From: Leptodontidium sp. MPI-SDFR-AT-0119 | Lineage: Eukaryota > Ascomycota > Leotiomycetes > Helotiales > Leptodontidiaceae | Direction of reading: 5' to 3' | Length of the DNA stretch: 64,000 bases | NCBI GenBank assembly: GCA_020726505.1 | Contig: JAHLEZ010000003.1 | Coordinates: 3,038,001-3,102,000 of the forward strand | Shown: positions 10,540-22,400 of the stretch, piece after piece | How the letters are laid out: every line of letters begins with the position of its first letter | How positions within the stretch are numbered: position 1 is the first letter of the stretch | The notes under the pieces: generated by a model | The model's database searches: none | Told to the model about the DNA's origin: nothing | Seen by the model: only the letters and a program-made list of their open reading frames with translations | Program-made: the position numbers and the translations under genes

Positions 10540-13500
10540 AACGTGGCTCTGCAAGCGAGTGGAGATGAAGTGAGAGATGCATCGACATGTAATTCAAGTG
10601 TGTAAAAAGCAGTTGTGGATATGGAGGTGAGAAAGAGGTGTATGTTTATGTTCTTTTTGAGGCATCGCTGGCTGGGAATTGGTTGGTTGCTTTCTTGTGG
10701 AGTTTCGGCCGGTATATTATGGCGTGGCGTTGTCTATGCCATTGGTGCTGGTCTCTTTGCAGTTACTTCTGTTTTGCGTTTTGTTTACCTTTGATCGGTG
10801 CGTTCCGGCTTCATCTAGAGCGGGAGATTAAGCGAGAACGGATAGGGGAGAGAGAGAGTAATTGAAATCGTTTCGTCGAGAGTTGATTGCACGCTTCAAT
10901 TGCGATTTAACTTCAATGTCGTGAAGTCATGAACGTTCGCTCTGTATCCACCAGCTGATACTCCAGTTGCTTGACAAAATTTGACACGATGATGCTTATG
11001 CCTTCTACTAATGCAGTTTGAGAACAGATAGAAATTAGAAGAAGTCAAAATTTCAAAAAAAAAAAAAAAAAAGTGTTGGTGCCTCAGTAGTGGATCCGAC
11101 GGTTAAATATATTGTTTTTTTTCCCCCCCTCGTGCTTTTTAGGTACCAGGGTGTGATCTGTGTAGAGTGTGTTGAGGAAAGATAGTCTTGGTGGCGCCCC
11201 AAGGGTATGAACGCTTCAACCGATTTATGCGGTTGATATTTGTTGTCAGTTGGTGAATAATTGTTGTTTTAGGAAGGGTTGTCATTCTATGTATATGAAA
11301 AGGTGGGAAGGTACTTGCGGATGAATGACCATGGTCTCTGACTATTCACTTGGAAGAGTTCTCTACTGACTCCTTTCTACGTAAGATCTTACATCAGAAT
11401 GGTTGAGAATAGAGAGAGAGGTGATAGGATACATGCATGTAGGATGCTAGGTGCTGGATCAGTCATTGGAATCCTCCAAATCTGCCGAGTCCTGTCTACA
11501 ACATGTTGTGCAGTCAGAGGATGGATATTTATACTCGCCAGGAACTTTCCACGGCATATCACTAGCAGAGGGTGACAACCAAAACAGGTCTTCAATAGCA
11601 AGAATATTGATTAACCGAATATTTTCGAGCACAAACAACGACCACAAAGGTAGCTTAAACAACGTTTCTGAGTGAAGGATTTATCTATAATAGGAGATGA
11701 ACATTCGGAGGGTTTACAGGGGTAGGCGCAAAGAAAGTTATTAAATGCCTAGGGCATAGTTGGAGCTATTTATTTGAGTATATGTACTAAAATTATTGAC
11801 TTCTGTGGGACATTGGTGGTTTTTGTCATTGGAAAAAGAGAAGGCGGATGTTGTCCCGGGTTGCTACCTGTTGAACCCCACGGAAAGGTCAGAATGATTT
11901 GGATGTAGCAATGACAGTGACGATTGAACTGACAAAGATCGGTTTATTGACGATCAATGTATTTCCTTAGGGCAAGTATCGTAGCATAGATAGCTCGCCG
12001 AATAGGGCATGAAAAATTGCTCGGCACTTGATGGTCACTTCGGAAAATGCACAAAATTATCAGCTCTTCCCAGGACAACTTTCTGGCTTACACCTCGAGA
12101 AGTCTTGTTTCTTCGAAGACTTCAGGTCTCTCTCTCTCGAATCTACAGCATGGGAATGTGGGGGGATAAATAGTCGGTCAAGGTGGGAGTGAAGGTCTTG
12201 CAATGCTCATTTACCTTGATGTACCTCACTGGTCGCAGGGAACCTGCGAAGCTGTTTGTGTGAGATTCACTAAACACCCCTGGGCACCCATCTGACTAAA
12301 CATAAAACACATTGGCAAGGCACAATAGATCTTCAGATACGAATTTCACGATCATTGGACTCGTTTCCATTGCCGTGGTTCAGATTCCTGTAGCTGATAT
12401 TAATACAACTTTTCTACGACCAAATTACAAAAGCCTCTCTTTTTGCCCTACTACCTTAAGATTAAATCGATGGAAAAAAATCCATACTTGAACGGACCGA
12501 GAGATGGAGGTCTTAATATTTATTTGAAGTTTGCCGTCGCCATCCAGAATATTGTCATGTTCACAACTGCCACCCTGGTCTTTACGGTCAACTTTACACA
12601 CCCATCAGCAGGAATCTATTCAATGAAACAATTTCAAAGTACGACTATCACACCACGCAAGGCTTCATCTTCGTATTCCTCACTTAACCGCACAGCACCT
12701 GGTCAGAAAATTGGAGCCCCTTCGCTCGCTAAACTGCCCAGAATAGAGAAAACAAACAGACGCTTGAACGAAGAATTGAGCAAATAACTTGACGGTAACT
12801 TTGAATTCACCTGTGCATTAAATCTTCAATTTCTCTAACGGCAGCTAATATTTAGGCATATATCTCCTATCAGCATTGCAACGCATTTCCTTCGTTCTTT
12901 CCTTTCAAGGAAGAGAAGATCAAGCAAGGAGTTGCTTGCAATTGGCGATCCGAATTTGCGAAGAAAGGAACGTTTTGGGCAGAGAGCTGTTGATATTTCT
13001 GATTTGCTACGGATACAGGTGAAGAGTCAACCGAGCTTTTCATATACTGTAAAGATATAACCCTTGCGTTAAAAGTCGAGTGGTGAAAATCGGCATCACT
13101 ACTTCTGTAGTTTTCGATATCGATATCAAACTTGTTATTTTAAGTACTATATTCCCGCTCTTATTAGTACTCCTACGTTCGTTTCAATCCCAATCTTCCG
13201 CGCCTGCTTATCCCAACAGCTTCCCATTTCCCCCACTCTCACTTCCTTCCAACCACCTATCTAAGTCAGATTTTAGATATCGCCATCCCATACAAGAACC
13301 TTTTCTCTCCTCTTCTTAAAAACTTTCATCTTGACTCAAGTACCGTACTCCAATGCCTGTCTATCTTCCTCAAGTACCGCACTTCAATACCCATACTTAC
13401 CCCGCATCCCTGTCTCCAAAGCTTCCTATCCGCCCTCTCTCCCTCCCACTCCATACGCCGCCACAAACGCCCCGCCACTTCCCGCCATCTTCCGCGGGGC

Positions 13501-13807
13501 CCTCCGCGCTTTCCGCCATCTCCCCTCCTCCCTCCATCCCTACTTGCATTAATGCAAACCTCCAACGTACTGTACTGTACATCTCTAAAGCTAAATCTAA
13601 ATAGGCAAACAAGAAAGGGGATGAGGACGAATTAAACCAGGCCAAACTAAAATAAGGTAAAGAAAACCTTCCAAGCTCCCTTCGCCGTTCTCTTGCATGA
13701 AGTACCATACCCAGGTTAACGTTATGATATTAGATATGGATGTCCGCTTCCTCCCACTTCACTTCAAACGAAAGCACCCTCTTTCCGCCTTCTCACATCA
13801 GATCAAA

Positions 13808-13854
<47 letters not shown>

Positions 13855-15181
13855 CTGGACGTCACAAGCGAAACCTTCCCAAGAAACAACCTGAAAGGCT
13901 AAGGACAAAGAAGATCGATCGATTCAATCCAATCACAATCCAATCACAATTCAACTCCCCTCTCTGTGGATATATCCCGTCCCGTCCTGTCCTGTACGTG
14001 TTCGATTGAGTTTTTTGGGTTTTACGTTTTACGCTACGCTATGGCATTCTCTGCAGGAATACATGGTGCACTTTTGGAACTGAAACCTACACCAACAACA
14101 CCCCAGTCCCGCCTCTTCCGAGATCCGTTCCATCATATTACGAACCTCACTTACCTCATCGTAATTTACTTTAAAACTTGGACGCTTGCATCATCCCCCA
14201 GCACTGACGTCACCCGGCGCCGTCGGCGTTTTATTTATATGGGTGAGCTAAAGGTCTCAAGTCTTCATTTCATGCATAGTTGAGGAAGCTGGTTTCGGGG
14301 TTTTAAGTCCAAGTACTGGACGGCTCTGAATTTAAAAGTCCGAATATTTAGGTTCAAGTTCACGCTCAATGCTTAGGACTTAGGACTTGAAGCGCGCTTT
14401 GAGATTAGTAGTTGTGAAGGGGGGGGGCAAAGGGTATGAGAAAGAGACAAAGAGAAAGGAAAGAAACGAGTCTCAAAATCAATAAGCGGTGAATATCACT
14501 GGCGATTGTGAAGAATAAGGAGTATGAAATAAGTCAAGTGGGCAGATGAAAAGATATGCGCCATGGAGGTAATCGAATCTCGGATGTAGCTGATGTCTGA
14601 CACTTAAAAGTTATGATTCCACGTACTATATACATCACAAACACCAAGAAGCAAACATCCAACCAAAAAACGAATGACACGTGTTTGAAAATATATATGC
14701 CATTACAAAACGGCAAGATACGACAACGAGAAAAGGGCCTGTTCCTGGGCCATCCGCATAAATATAAAACCAAGTTCTGTGAACGCCAATGGCTCTGGGT
14801 TGCCTGAATACCATGATTTGACGCCATATCGTAGCTCGCCGGCTCGATTATTCCAAAATTTCCAAGTTTCCGTGTACCCATCCATATTCCATGTGATCCC
14901 AAAAGTAGATGACCCGTCCGCCTGGGCGGCCTCTCTCTTGGCCTGGTACCTATTCATACATCCCGTAAAGAGGGTCGCATGGCGCATGGAGAAAAGCAAA
15001 CAAGTTTGCCACCGAGATGCTGTGATCGTAATACGCCATGATGAAAACCCTAGACAAAAACAAGAGAAAGAGAACAGAACTCCAAAAACCGGGAAAGTCA
15101 TTAAAACAAATTGATATCAAGACGGCCGTTCCTTCGTTAAAATGCACTGCATATCCCCGCCGATCGTGTAAATGGTCATCC
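10540..15181. other. Gene-poor 4.6-kb region
   Basis: This lies between the kinesin stop and the bZIP stop. I found no reading frame with recognisable homology or consistent exon structure. Contents include a poly-A run (about 11056-11074), a (CA)22 microsatellite, and long AT-rich stretches. A 114-codon open frame at 12443-12787 has one hydrophobic segment, but nothing else supports it. Confidence 0.5.
13809..13852. repeat. (CA)22 microsatellite
   Basis: There are twenty-two uninterrupted CA dinucleotides in the intergenic region. Confidence 0.97.
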
Positions 15182-16725
15182 TTATACGGTGTCGATACGA
15201 CACACGTCTCTGAATTCGGGGTATTTGTCTCCAAAGGCCTTCTTCATACTCATCTGGCTGATGTCACTGAGATGTTTCTCCAGGACGGGACTGATGAGCA
15301 TGCGACCATTATCGAAGATGAGAGCCTTCATGGGGTCGAATGGGAAGTTGACGCAGAGATTGGAGGAGTAGTCGAGTTGGAATTCTGGGGTGTCATATTT
15401 ATCCTGGTTCTCGATGACTCTGTCTCTGAATTTGCCCCAGGGTGGGAGATCCATCCAGGCGGGATGAGGAATCATCAGCTGAGAGGGGCGAGGTGTTTGC
15501 CATTCGTACAGGTTATTATAACTCTCGTAGGTGGGTGAGATTTGCCATTGTACGAAGCGGTACATGCACATGAAGGAGGCGAGTTTCTCTGGGATCATGG
15601 GAAACCCACGGTTGGTTAGGACGGTGGCGTATTTCTCCATAAATTTGGTCATTTCCGAGGGGCCCTTTTCTGGAGGCCCGGGCTGGTTGAAGAGGACGTG
15701 GACGGAAGGGAAGGATGGCCCTACCAATTCCTCTCTGGAGACCTCGCTCGTCGCGAAGAGATGCCGTTGAGCCATGATCACGCTGTGCATTAGCTGATCC
15801 AAATATGTGACTGGTGCTTTCAACTTCGTGGACATCTGCCAAGAGTAGAGTTGCGGCTGATTTTGCCAACATGTTGAGCTATAGGGTTGGTGATTAACTA
15901 CATTGTTGAAGCCAGACATTTGCATATCAGAGAAGCGTGATGGCTGATGGGAAAAGGTTGGGTCGATTGGTGACCAGGCTGGGACAGACTTGGTCATGGT
16001 TTGAGTGGTGGTCTGATGCCCACCTCCATATGGAACTGGGCTACCCCAACTCTCTGTTGGGGTGTATATCGAGCCCTCATCGTCATATGCCATTGACGAT
16101 GTGGTTGCCGGGTAGGAAGTGGTTGATGTGTATCCCGCATTGGATGTGGGAATTTGCTGGTTGGTGTTCAGCACTGGAAGATGCGACACAGCCGGAGGCC
16201 ATCCGCAAGATGCGGAGTTTGGCGCCCAGTCTAATTCGACCTTATGAGGCACCAACAGGTCCTCTGGTATCTCAGGCGCTGCTTGAACGCCTAGGACTGG
16301 TGTGTGGTGTCCAGTAATGGGTGTGTGATGTCCGGTAATCTGTGCCCTAAGCTTCTCGACCTCTTCCTCCAGTTCCCTGTTCCTCTTAAGCACCCTTTCA
16401 ATACTCCCAGACCGGCTGCCCTGCTCCAGCTCCTTGACCTTCCGCTCCAGGTTCTCAATATGTTCCTTGGTCCTCTGTCGAATGTTCCGTTGCGCCTCGC
16501 GATCGTTTGCGCGCTTGCGAGCTAGTTGAGCCTTACTGAGGTGTGTGACGGATCTCTTGCCTCCACGAGAACCTGTGGCATTGTCAGTGACTGTGGATGG
16601 AGACAGAAAAGAGGAAATATGTGGCAGAACCTACCCTTTTTACGGGGTTCCTCGACATCCATTGGAATGGGGCTGTTTGAACCGGTGCTTGTCATGTCGG
16701 CGGTGATAATTGTTGTGCTTGTCAT
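15182..16725 (-). CDS. bZIP transcription factor with DUF3425-type C-terminus
   Basis: Nuclear DNA-binding regulator. Exons are 16725-16635 and 16572-15182 (493 aa). The 62-nt intron has a GTAGGT donor and a CCACAG acceptor. The basic region follows the splice site, with the core NDREAQRNIRQRT near residues 54-66, and a leucine zipper of about five heptads to residue about 115. The last 190 residues (from about YLDQLMHSVIMAQRHLFA) match the DUF3425 domain that fungal bZIP proteins of this class carry, including the PAWMDLPPWGKFRDRV segment. A short tandem duplication ITGHHTP-ITGHHTP follows the zipper. The start MTSTTIITADM is the first ATG in frame with the basic region that avoids an implausible Pro/Ser upstream extension; the second ATG at 16695 is also possible. 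Regulated targets cannot be told from sequence. Confidence 0.9.
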
Positions 16726-17135
16726 CACACTGAATCGTGCAATAACAGAGATGTGGAGGACGAGGAAGAAGAAGAGGATAAAGAGGAGAGGGAGGTGGAG
16801 ATAGATGTGGTGCCGGCGGCTCTTCTTCCTATGGGTAAGGCAGGTAGGTAAGACGGGGTATGTCCCACTGGTAGGGACGTGCTTCGAAAATGGATCTGAA
16901 TTATGGGTCGAGGGCCAGCGCGTGATGAGGCTTTTGAAGTCGAGGGAGGTATGCGGGGCAGGTTTGAGGGTGGACGAGAGGAGTGGATATATATCTTTTG
17001 AGGAAGTAGAGGACTGAGGATGGGGGAGGGTTGCTTTGATGTTGTAAGAGGACACCGGCAAGGATAACAACGGTAAGGGCGGGAGGCTCGCACATGTCGG
17101 GGATTGGAGGAGGACATGAATCAGGTTGGGAAGAT

Positions 17136-17167
17136 GAGGAGGATGGGATGGGATGGGATGGGATGGG
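17136..17167. repeat. (GGGAT)n short tandem repeat
   Basis: Five consecutive GGATG/GGGAT units lie upstream of the bZIP gene, probably in its leader or promoter. Confidence 0.85.
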
Positions 17168-18003
17168 TTGACGATTGATAGCAGCTGTTGCTTGGTGCTG
17201 GTGCTCTTGCTGGCTGGGCTGACTGGTGTGCGTGGAGGTAGGTGGTCGGTGGTTGTCGGTGGTTCAACTTCGGGGATGGATAATGGATCAGATCAGCAAG
17301 CGACCTTCATCTCAGCGGACCCGGGCAAAGACTCCTTGGTGGCTGCAAGTGCAAAAACCCTACTTACGGACTTACTGTAGGGCTAGGATTTAGAAACCTG
17401 AAGACTAGTCGGGTTGGAGCGTTTGGAACGGAAGCGGCTAGGGCGGGCAAAAAACAATTACCTAACGTACTAATTGGAGGTATGGAAAGGCATGGTTGTA
17501 ACGGAACTCTTGCTCATTGCGTTGTAGGTCTTGGAGGGGATGGAGGCGTCTTCGTTTGGCGGCCAAGGATAGACAGGACAGGACAAAACAGGGGTGGCGT
17601 GGGAGGGATGAGAGGAGGGGATGGAGGGCATGATTTAGGTTTAGCTGCTATTTCAGTTTAGCTTTAATGCTAGTGTTGGTTTTAGTTTGAGTATTGAAGT
17701 AGTCCGGAGCTAGCCCAGCCTTGATGATGGATTTATGATGATGTGTGTTGATTGTGTTGGGGTTGGGTGATGTTCAAAGTCGGTGGCGGAATAGTACCAT
17801 AGTCCACTGTCAGTGCCACGGCCGGCTGGTGTATCTCCAGCTCAAACACTCGCACTATGCTACAATAATAGAGTTACCGAGAGTTTCTGCTCTTGGCCCC
17901 TCGATTGTCGCTACGGCCGTGAGGACTTGTGAACGCGTACTGCGGCAAATGTTGAATTGAATTGAGCTGAACTGAACGGAACTGGATTGACCTGGACTGT
18001 ATG

Positions 18004-18033
18004 TACTGCACTGCACTGCACTGCACTGCACCG
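18004..18033. repeat. (ACTGC)n pentanucleotide array
   Basis: About five ACTGC units in a row degenerate into CCGCAATGCACTG. The same pentamer in reverse complement (TGCAG/GCAGT) recurs at 25951-25976 and 26200-26225. Confidence 0.9.
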
Positions 18034-18837
18034 CAATGCACTGTCTGGTCTGCTTCGGGACGGGCTGGATGAGACCTGGGGCACAACTGTGGCACAATCG
18101 TGGATTATTGGCAGCGAGCGCACTTCCCAGGAAGTGGAAGTGGAAGTCGAGAGGTCCGTACTGTACAAAAGCAGGGTCCAACAGGGGTGACGACGAAAAC
18201 CGAAATGCCAAGATGGAACTTGAAGATGGGCATCAGCAGTCGGAGCATGGACAAGGTCCTGGGTATGAGCGTGGATGGGCATGAGGGGAGGGGAGAGGAG
18301 GGATGGGAACGAGGCGAGGCCACCAGCCAGGAGGCAAGTCGGCGAGCACTGACTGGACTAGGTAGTTCTCCGTCCCTACGAATACGCCCGGTACGCCCTG
18401 ATATCGATGTCCAGATACCCAGCACGGCAGCTGGTGGCAGTAGGAATCCACAACACAGCAAAAAAAGTCCAAGCTGGCTGCACATCACACTGGACTACTG
18501 TCCTGAATATTTCAAACAGTATGGTACTGTACTGGAGCTGTTGCAAGCATCACAGTATTGGAAGAGGGGCAGCAGGACACAGCACCTGCAGAGCTATGGA
18601 CTAGCACCAACTGAAATGTACAACTAGCGCATAATGTACCTGAGCCAAGAATGAGGCGGTGGGCTTGATCTTACTCTTACCGCACTGTCATACGGTACTG
18701 GGACTGTACGGGACATTTTTATGACTGATCGCAAAGAGCATGCTTGTCTTGCCATGCGATGCGGCGGACGTGTGGAGGGAGGCTGATACTGACTGGATTG
18801 TACGGACCGTACTTGACATTCGTTTCGTACTCGAGTA

Positions 18838-18865
18838 GAATGGATGGATGGATGGATGGATGGAC
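18838..18865. repeat. (GGAT)n tetranucleotide array
   Basis: Six to seven GGAT/ATGG units in a row. Confidence 0.9.
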
Positions 18866-19249
18866 GGGAGCCAGCCGAATAGACAACAAGAACTGGAAAG
18901 GTGGATAGGATAGGATACGATAGGACAGGGACAGACCAGAGCAGAACAAGGCAGAACAAGGCAGGGCAGGGCAGAGGGGGGAAATGAAATGGAATCTAGA
19001 AACAACTGTCTCACCCATGCCTTTCCCATGCCGCTGTCTCCAATTCCAGTTTCCATCCATCCACTCAGAGCGAGTTCCAAGTTCTCAGTCCTCTCCCCGC
19101 CCACATCTCTTCCATCTCGAACAGACCAATCGTGTTCCTTGCCGATGTTCTTCCTTAGGTAGCTCGCTGGCTGGCCCATGGCTGCGGGTGGATGGAGGTG
19201 GGTAGGGCAAGTGAGTGGTGGGATGGGTGATGGGTGATGGGCAGCAGCA

Positions 19250-19320
19250 GACCAGAGCAGTCTGAGCAGAGCAGACCAGAGCAGAGCAGAGCAGAGCAGA
19301 GCAGAGCAGACCAGAGCCGA
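19250..19320. repeat. (CAGAG)n pentanucleotide array
   Basis: Imperfect tandem GCAGA/CCAGA units over about 70 bp; the central copies are perfect. Confidence 0.9.
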
Positions 19321-19455
19321 GCGGTGCAGTGCAGATGAATTAAGGTTTAGCCAAGGCCCTCTAGGCTGTATCAGGGTGCGGGGCCCGACCAGGGGCTCGT
19401 TGAGATGCGATGCTTCGTTCCTAACTTCCTCTCCTGGCCTCAATTCGCCGACGCG

Positions 19456-19482
19456 CTCGCACGCACGCACGCACGCACGCAC
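19456..19482. repeat. (GCAC)n tetranucleotide array
   Basis: About six GCAC/CGCA units in a row. Confidence 0.9.
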
Positions 19483-22400
19483 AGCTCTCCGCTGCTCTAA
19501 ACCTCCTCTGATTCCTCGCATCCTTCCATCTCGTCCCATCCACTCCACCCACCTCGTCCCTTGATCCTCGACTAGCAGCACCACACACACCCCACCACCA
19601 CACTGCACCACACCACACCACCACCACCACACCACTCCGATCGAAGGAAGATCCCGACTTTCATTGGCCTCCCCTTGCCATCGTCAACGGACAGCCAATC
19701 ATACCCCGCACTGGCGAATGCCGGTAAAGGACGGTGAACTGGGCTGGACTGGATGCTCCGGACGTCTTTGATGGCGACGGTGACGGCGACGGCGACGACG
19801 ATGGAGACGACGAGATACCAACAAAGCCGGAGACATGCCATGGCCACCGGCATCAGAACGTGAGATGGGAGACCACGCCATCCATCTTGTGATTGATTAC
19901 TGCTGCACCCAGAGGATCTCTTTCCTCGAGGCTGAGACTGTCAACCATCCTTGCTCGCAAGGCTACCGGCGAGGCTACCATCGAGGCTCGACTCTACCGT
20001 AAGCACTGCCGGATCTCCGACGGCAGATACGTAAGCCCTACTGGACAGTCCAACCAGCCTACCAACCAACCAGCCCAGCACTCACCGCCCCACCCCCCAT
20101 GAGTCGCATTGTTCTACTGTTTCGAGAACAATCTGAGGGAAAGCTAATCGAACGCCGCAACCCTTGACGCGCCGTTGCCAGACTATAACTTCAAACTGCC
20201 CTTTGTCACGCTATGGTGGGGGGTGGTGTGAGCAGACTGCATTCGTGCGCCACGACACTTTAACTTCACGATTGGATTGTGGGAAATGGAATCGAATGTT
20301 GGCGTGGAACGGCACAGGTGGTGTGCAGGGACAGATCCTTGAGCAGTCGGCCGTAACTCGTAAACTCAACCCGCGTTTCAACGGCAGATGCCAGAATAGA
20401 ACACCATCGAAGACTCTAATGGACGCTCCAACACCCCTGGTTCTAAACGACCGCTAGAACAACCATGGAAGCACTACTGAGGATGCTTCTCGAAGCTCTA
20501 AGAGTCGAAGCTAGAACTGGTGAGCAATGTGATGCCTATGATGCGACAGCGACCCTCTGCAAGGAGGTATCTGAACGTCAATACACTTCGAGCCGACACT
20601 TCAGGCCTTGATTCTCACTAAGATTCACCGTCTTTTCAGGGGAAAGAACGCATTCTTAGGATCGAAGGTGTGTGTGTGCTCATGCTGGCCAGAACCGACG
20701 TCTCTGTATTCTGTATCTGATGTCAGCATAGCTTGTTACTAGATCGAGACAAGGTATGTTTTCAGTGCCAGACGATGCATCCGAATACCCGATAAACTAA
20801 GAAGTCGGAGATTTCTTCGGATTGCCCCCGAAAATTACAGTGCCTGGTGCGTGCCTGGTCGCATTAAAATCTTGGGCAAAATCAGCAGCCTGCATTTCGG
20901 TGCCGAAGGTTTAGACAAGTCACGAAACGCGCGCACTCACTAGTGTTTCCTTCACCGCAAGTTATCCAACGCGCGCTTCCACCATATATTTTAATTCCGT
21001 AGGCGCGCAACGCGCCATAATTCATCCATCGCAAAATGCTGCGGAAAAGAGGGTCATGTGCTCAGATCACAAGTCGGCCAAGCAGCCATTGTAGATCATG
21101 CCCTTCGCGACGAGGAATACTTTATTTGGACGTTTGCCGAGACCTGTGTTGATCGGGGAGAAAGGGAGAGAAAGACCGCAGGATCTTTTGAATGTCGCCG
21201 AGCCTGAATTTCAACGACATGGAGGAAGTTGAGAAGGTCTTATACTTGAACCTCGCTCAAATTTCGCTCAATCATCCAGACCTTTCGGCATGCTTCCGCC
21301 CGTGAGGGAGCATATCTTCAGCGGCAGACGCCCAAAGAGCCTCATCCTCCCCGGTGGGCAGCGTTCGCAACTCCCCCAAATCGTCGACGAGACGAGGGTC
21401 ACCCTTCGGTAATCGGATCAAAGATCTACCGCCAAAATCAGCCCTAGTGGGGGTTTGTTCATGGGCATTCTTGTGCCGCGCGACCTTCCCGAAAGTATAA
21501 TTGGGAAACTCGTCCTATTTATTGGACAGCGCCCCGAGACGAGGGAGATGCGGGCGCCAGAGAGTTCTTCAGGGCTTTAATTTCCGTTGGATGTCAAGAT
21601 ATGCAACACCAGAGGTGAACGAGTTCGAGTGCGTTCCAAATTTCAATTGCGGTTAACCGTCGCGGAGACATCTTTACTACACGCGATATCAACCAATTAC
21701 GCCTCCTGCGAGTATGCAACTTCCATGGGACTTTCCTTTCACCATTTCGCAAGTTCAGCAACAGACGGATTCCAAGTGGCAGCCACAAAGGTCTTGGTCT
21801 TGCGCATTGTTCTCGTCGGCTACTAGTTCTCGGCATTCGTTCCGCACTTCATCTATTTGCACTTGGCGGAACGGTTCGGTATCTGATGGCAACTGAAACT
21901 CCAAATTGCAATTTTCACGAATTCCTTCGCCATCGCAAACAAATGACCTCATTTCTATTTTCCTGCCGTGTCTTTAGATTTGGTCCCGGTTGTTCACACC
22001 ATTCCGACACTGGTGTTTTTCGACTTTGCTACACTATCTATCTATGGCGATCAAACTTTCTTCAGCAATCACGTCCCGTGTCTTGGTATCGCTACCCCCA
22101 GATTCCAACTCGATCCACTCAGCCTGACGATCCAGTAGCTTCCGCTTCGCCTACCTCGTCATCGAAACTCAGTCTTTCCAAGCCACTGGAGTGAGATGAC
22201 GTGCTATGCCTCGAAAAAAAATTGCGATATATTTCCGAGTTTTGCGATTTGGATCAGCAGAAAACATTCAAAACTTCGCCGCATGATGCAAACAGTCGAC
22301 GATTTCGTTGATCCTTTTCGTTTTGGCTTATGTTGACTACAAATCCCGAATTCCGAGCCGAAACCTAACTTTAACCATGGCAAGGCAAGCAAGGATCGAA

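Noticed and set aside
12443..12787. 114-codon open frame with a hydrophobic segment
   Set aside because: It is isolated, with no recognisable domain, no splice partners and low-complexity flanks. It is within chance expectation for a 4.6-kb gap.
16904..17117. Minus-strand open frames upstream of the bZIP start
   Set aside because: They are Pro/Ser-rich and low complexity and are probably the 5' leader. An N-terminal extension of the bZIP protein is not needed.
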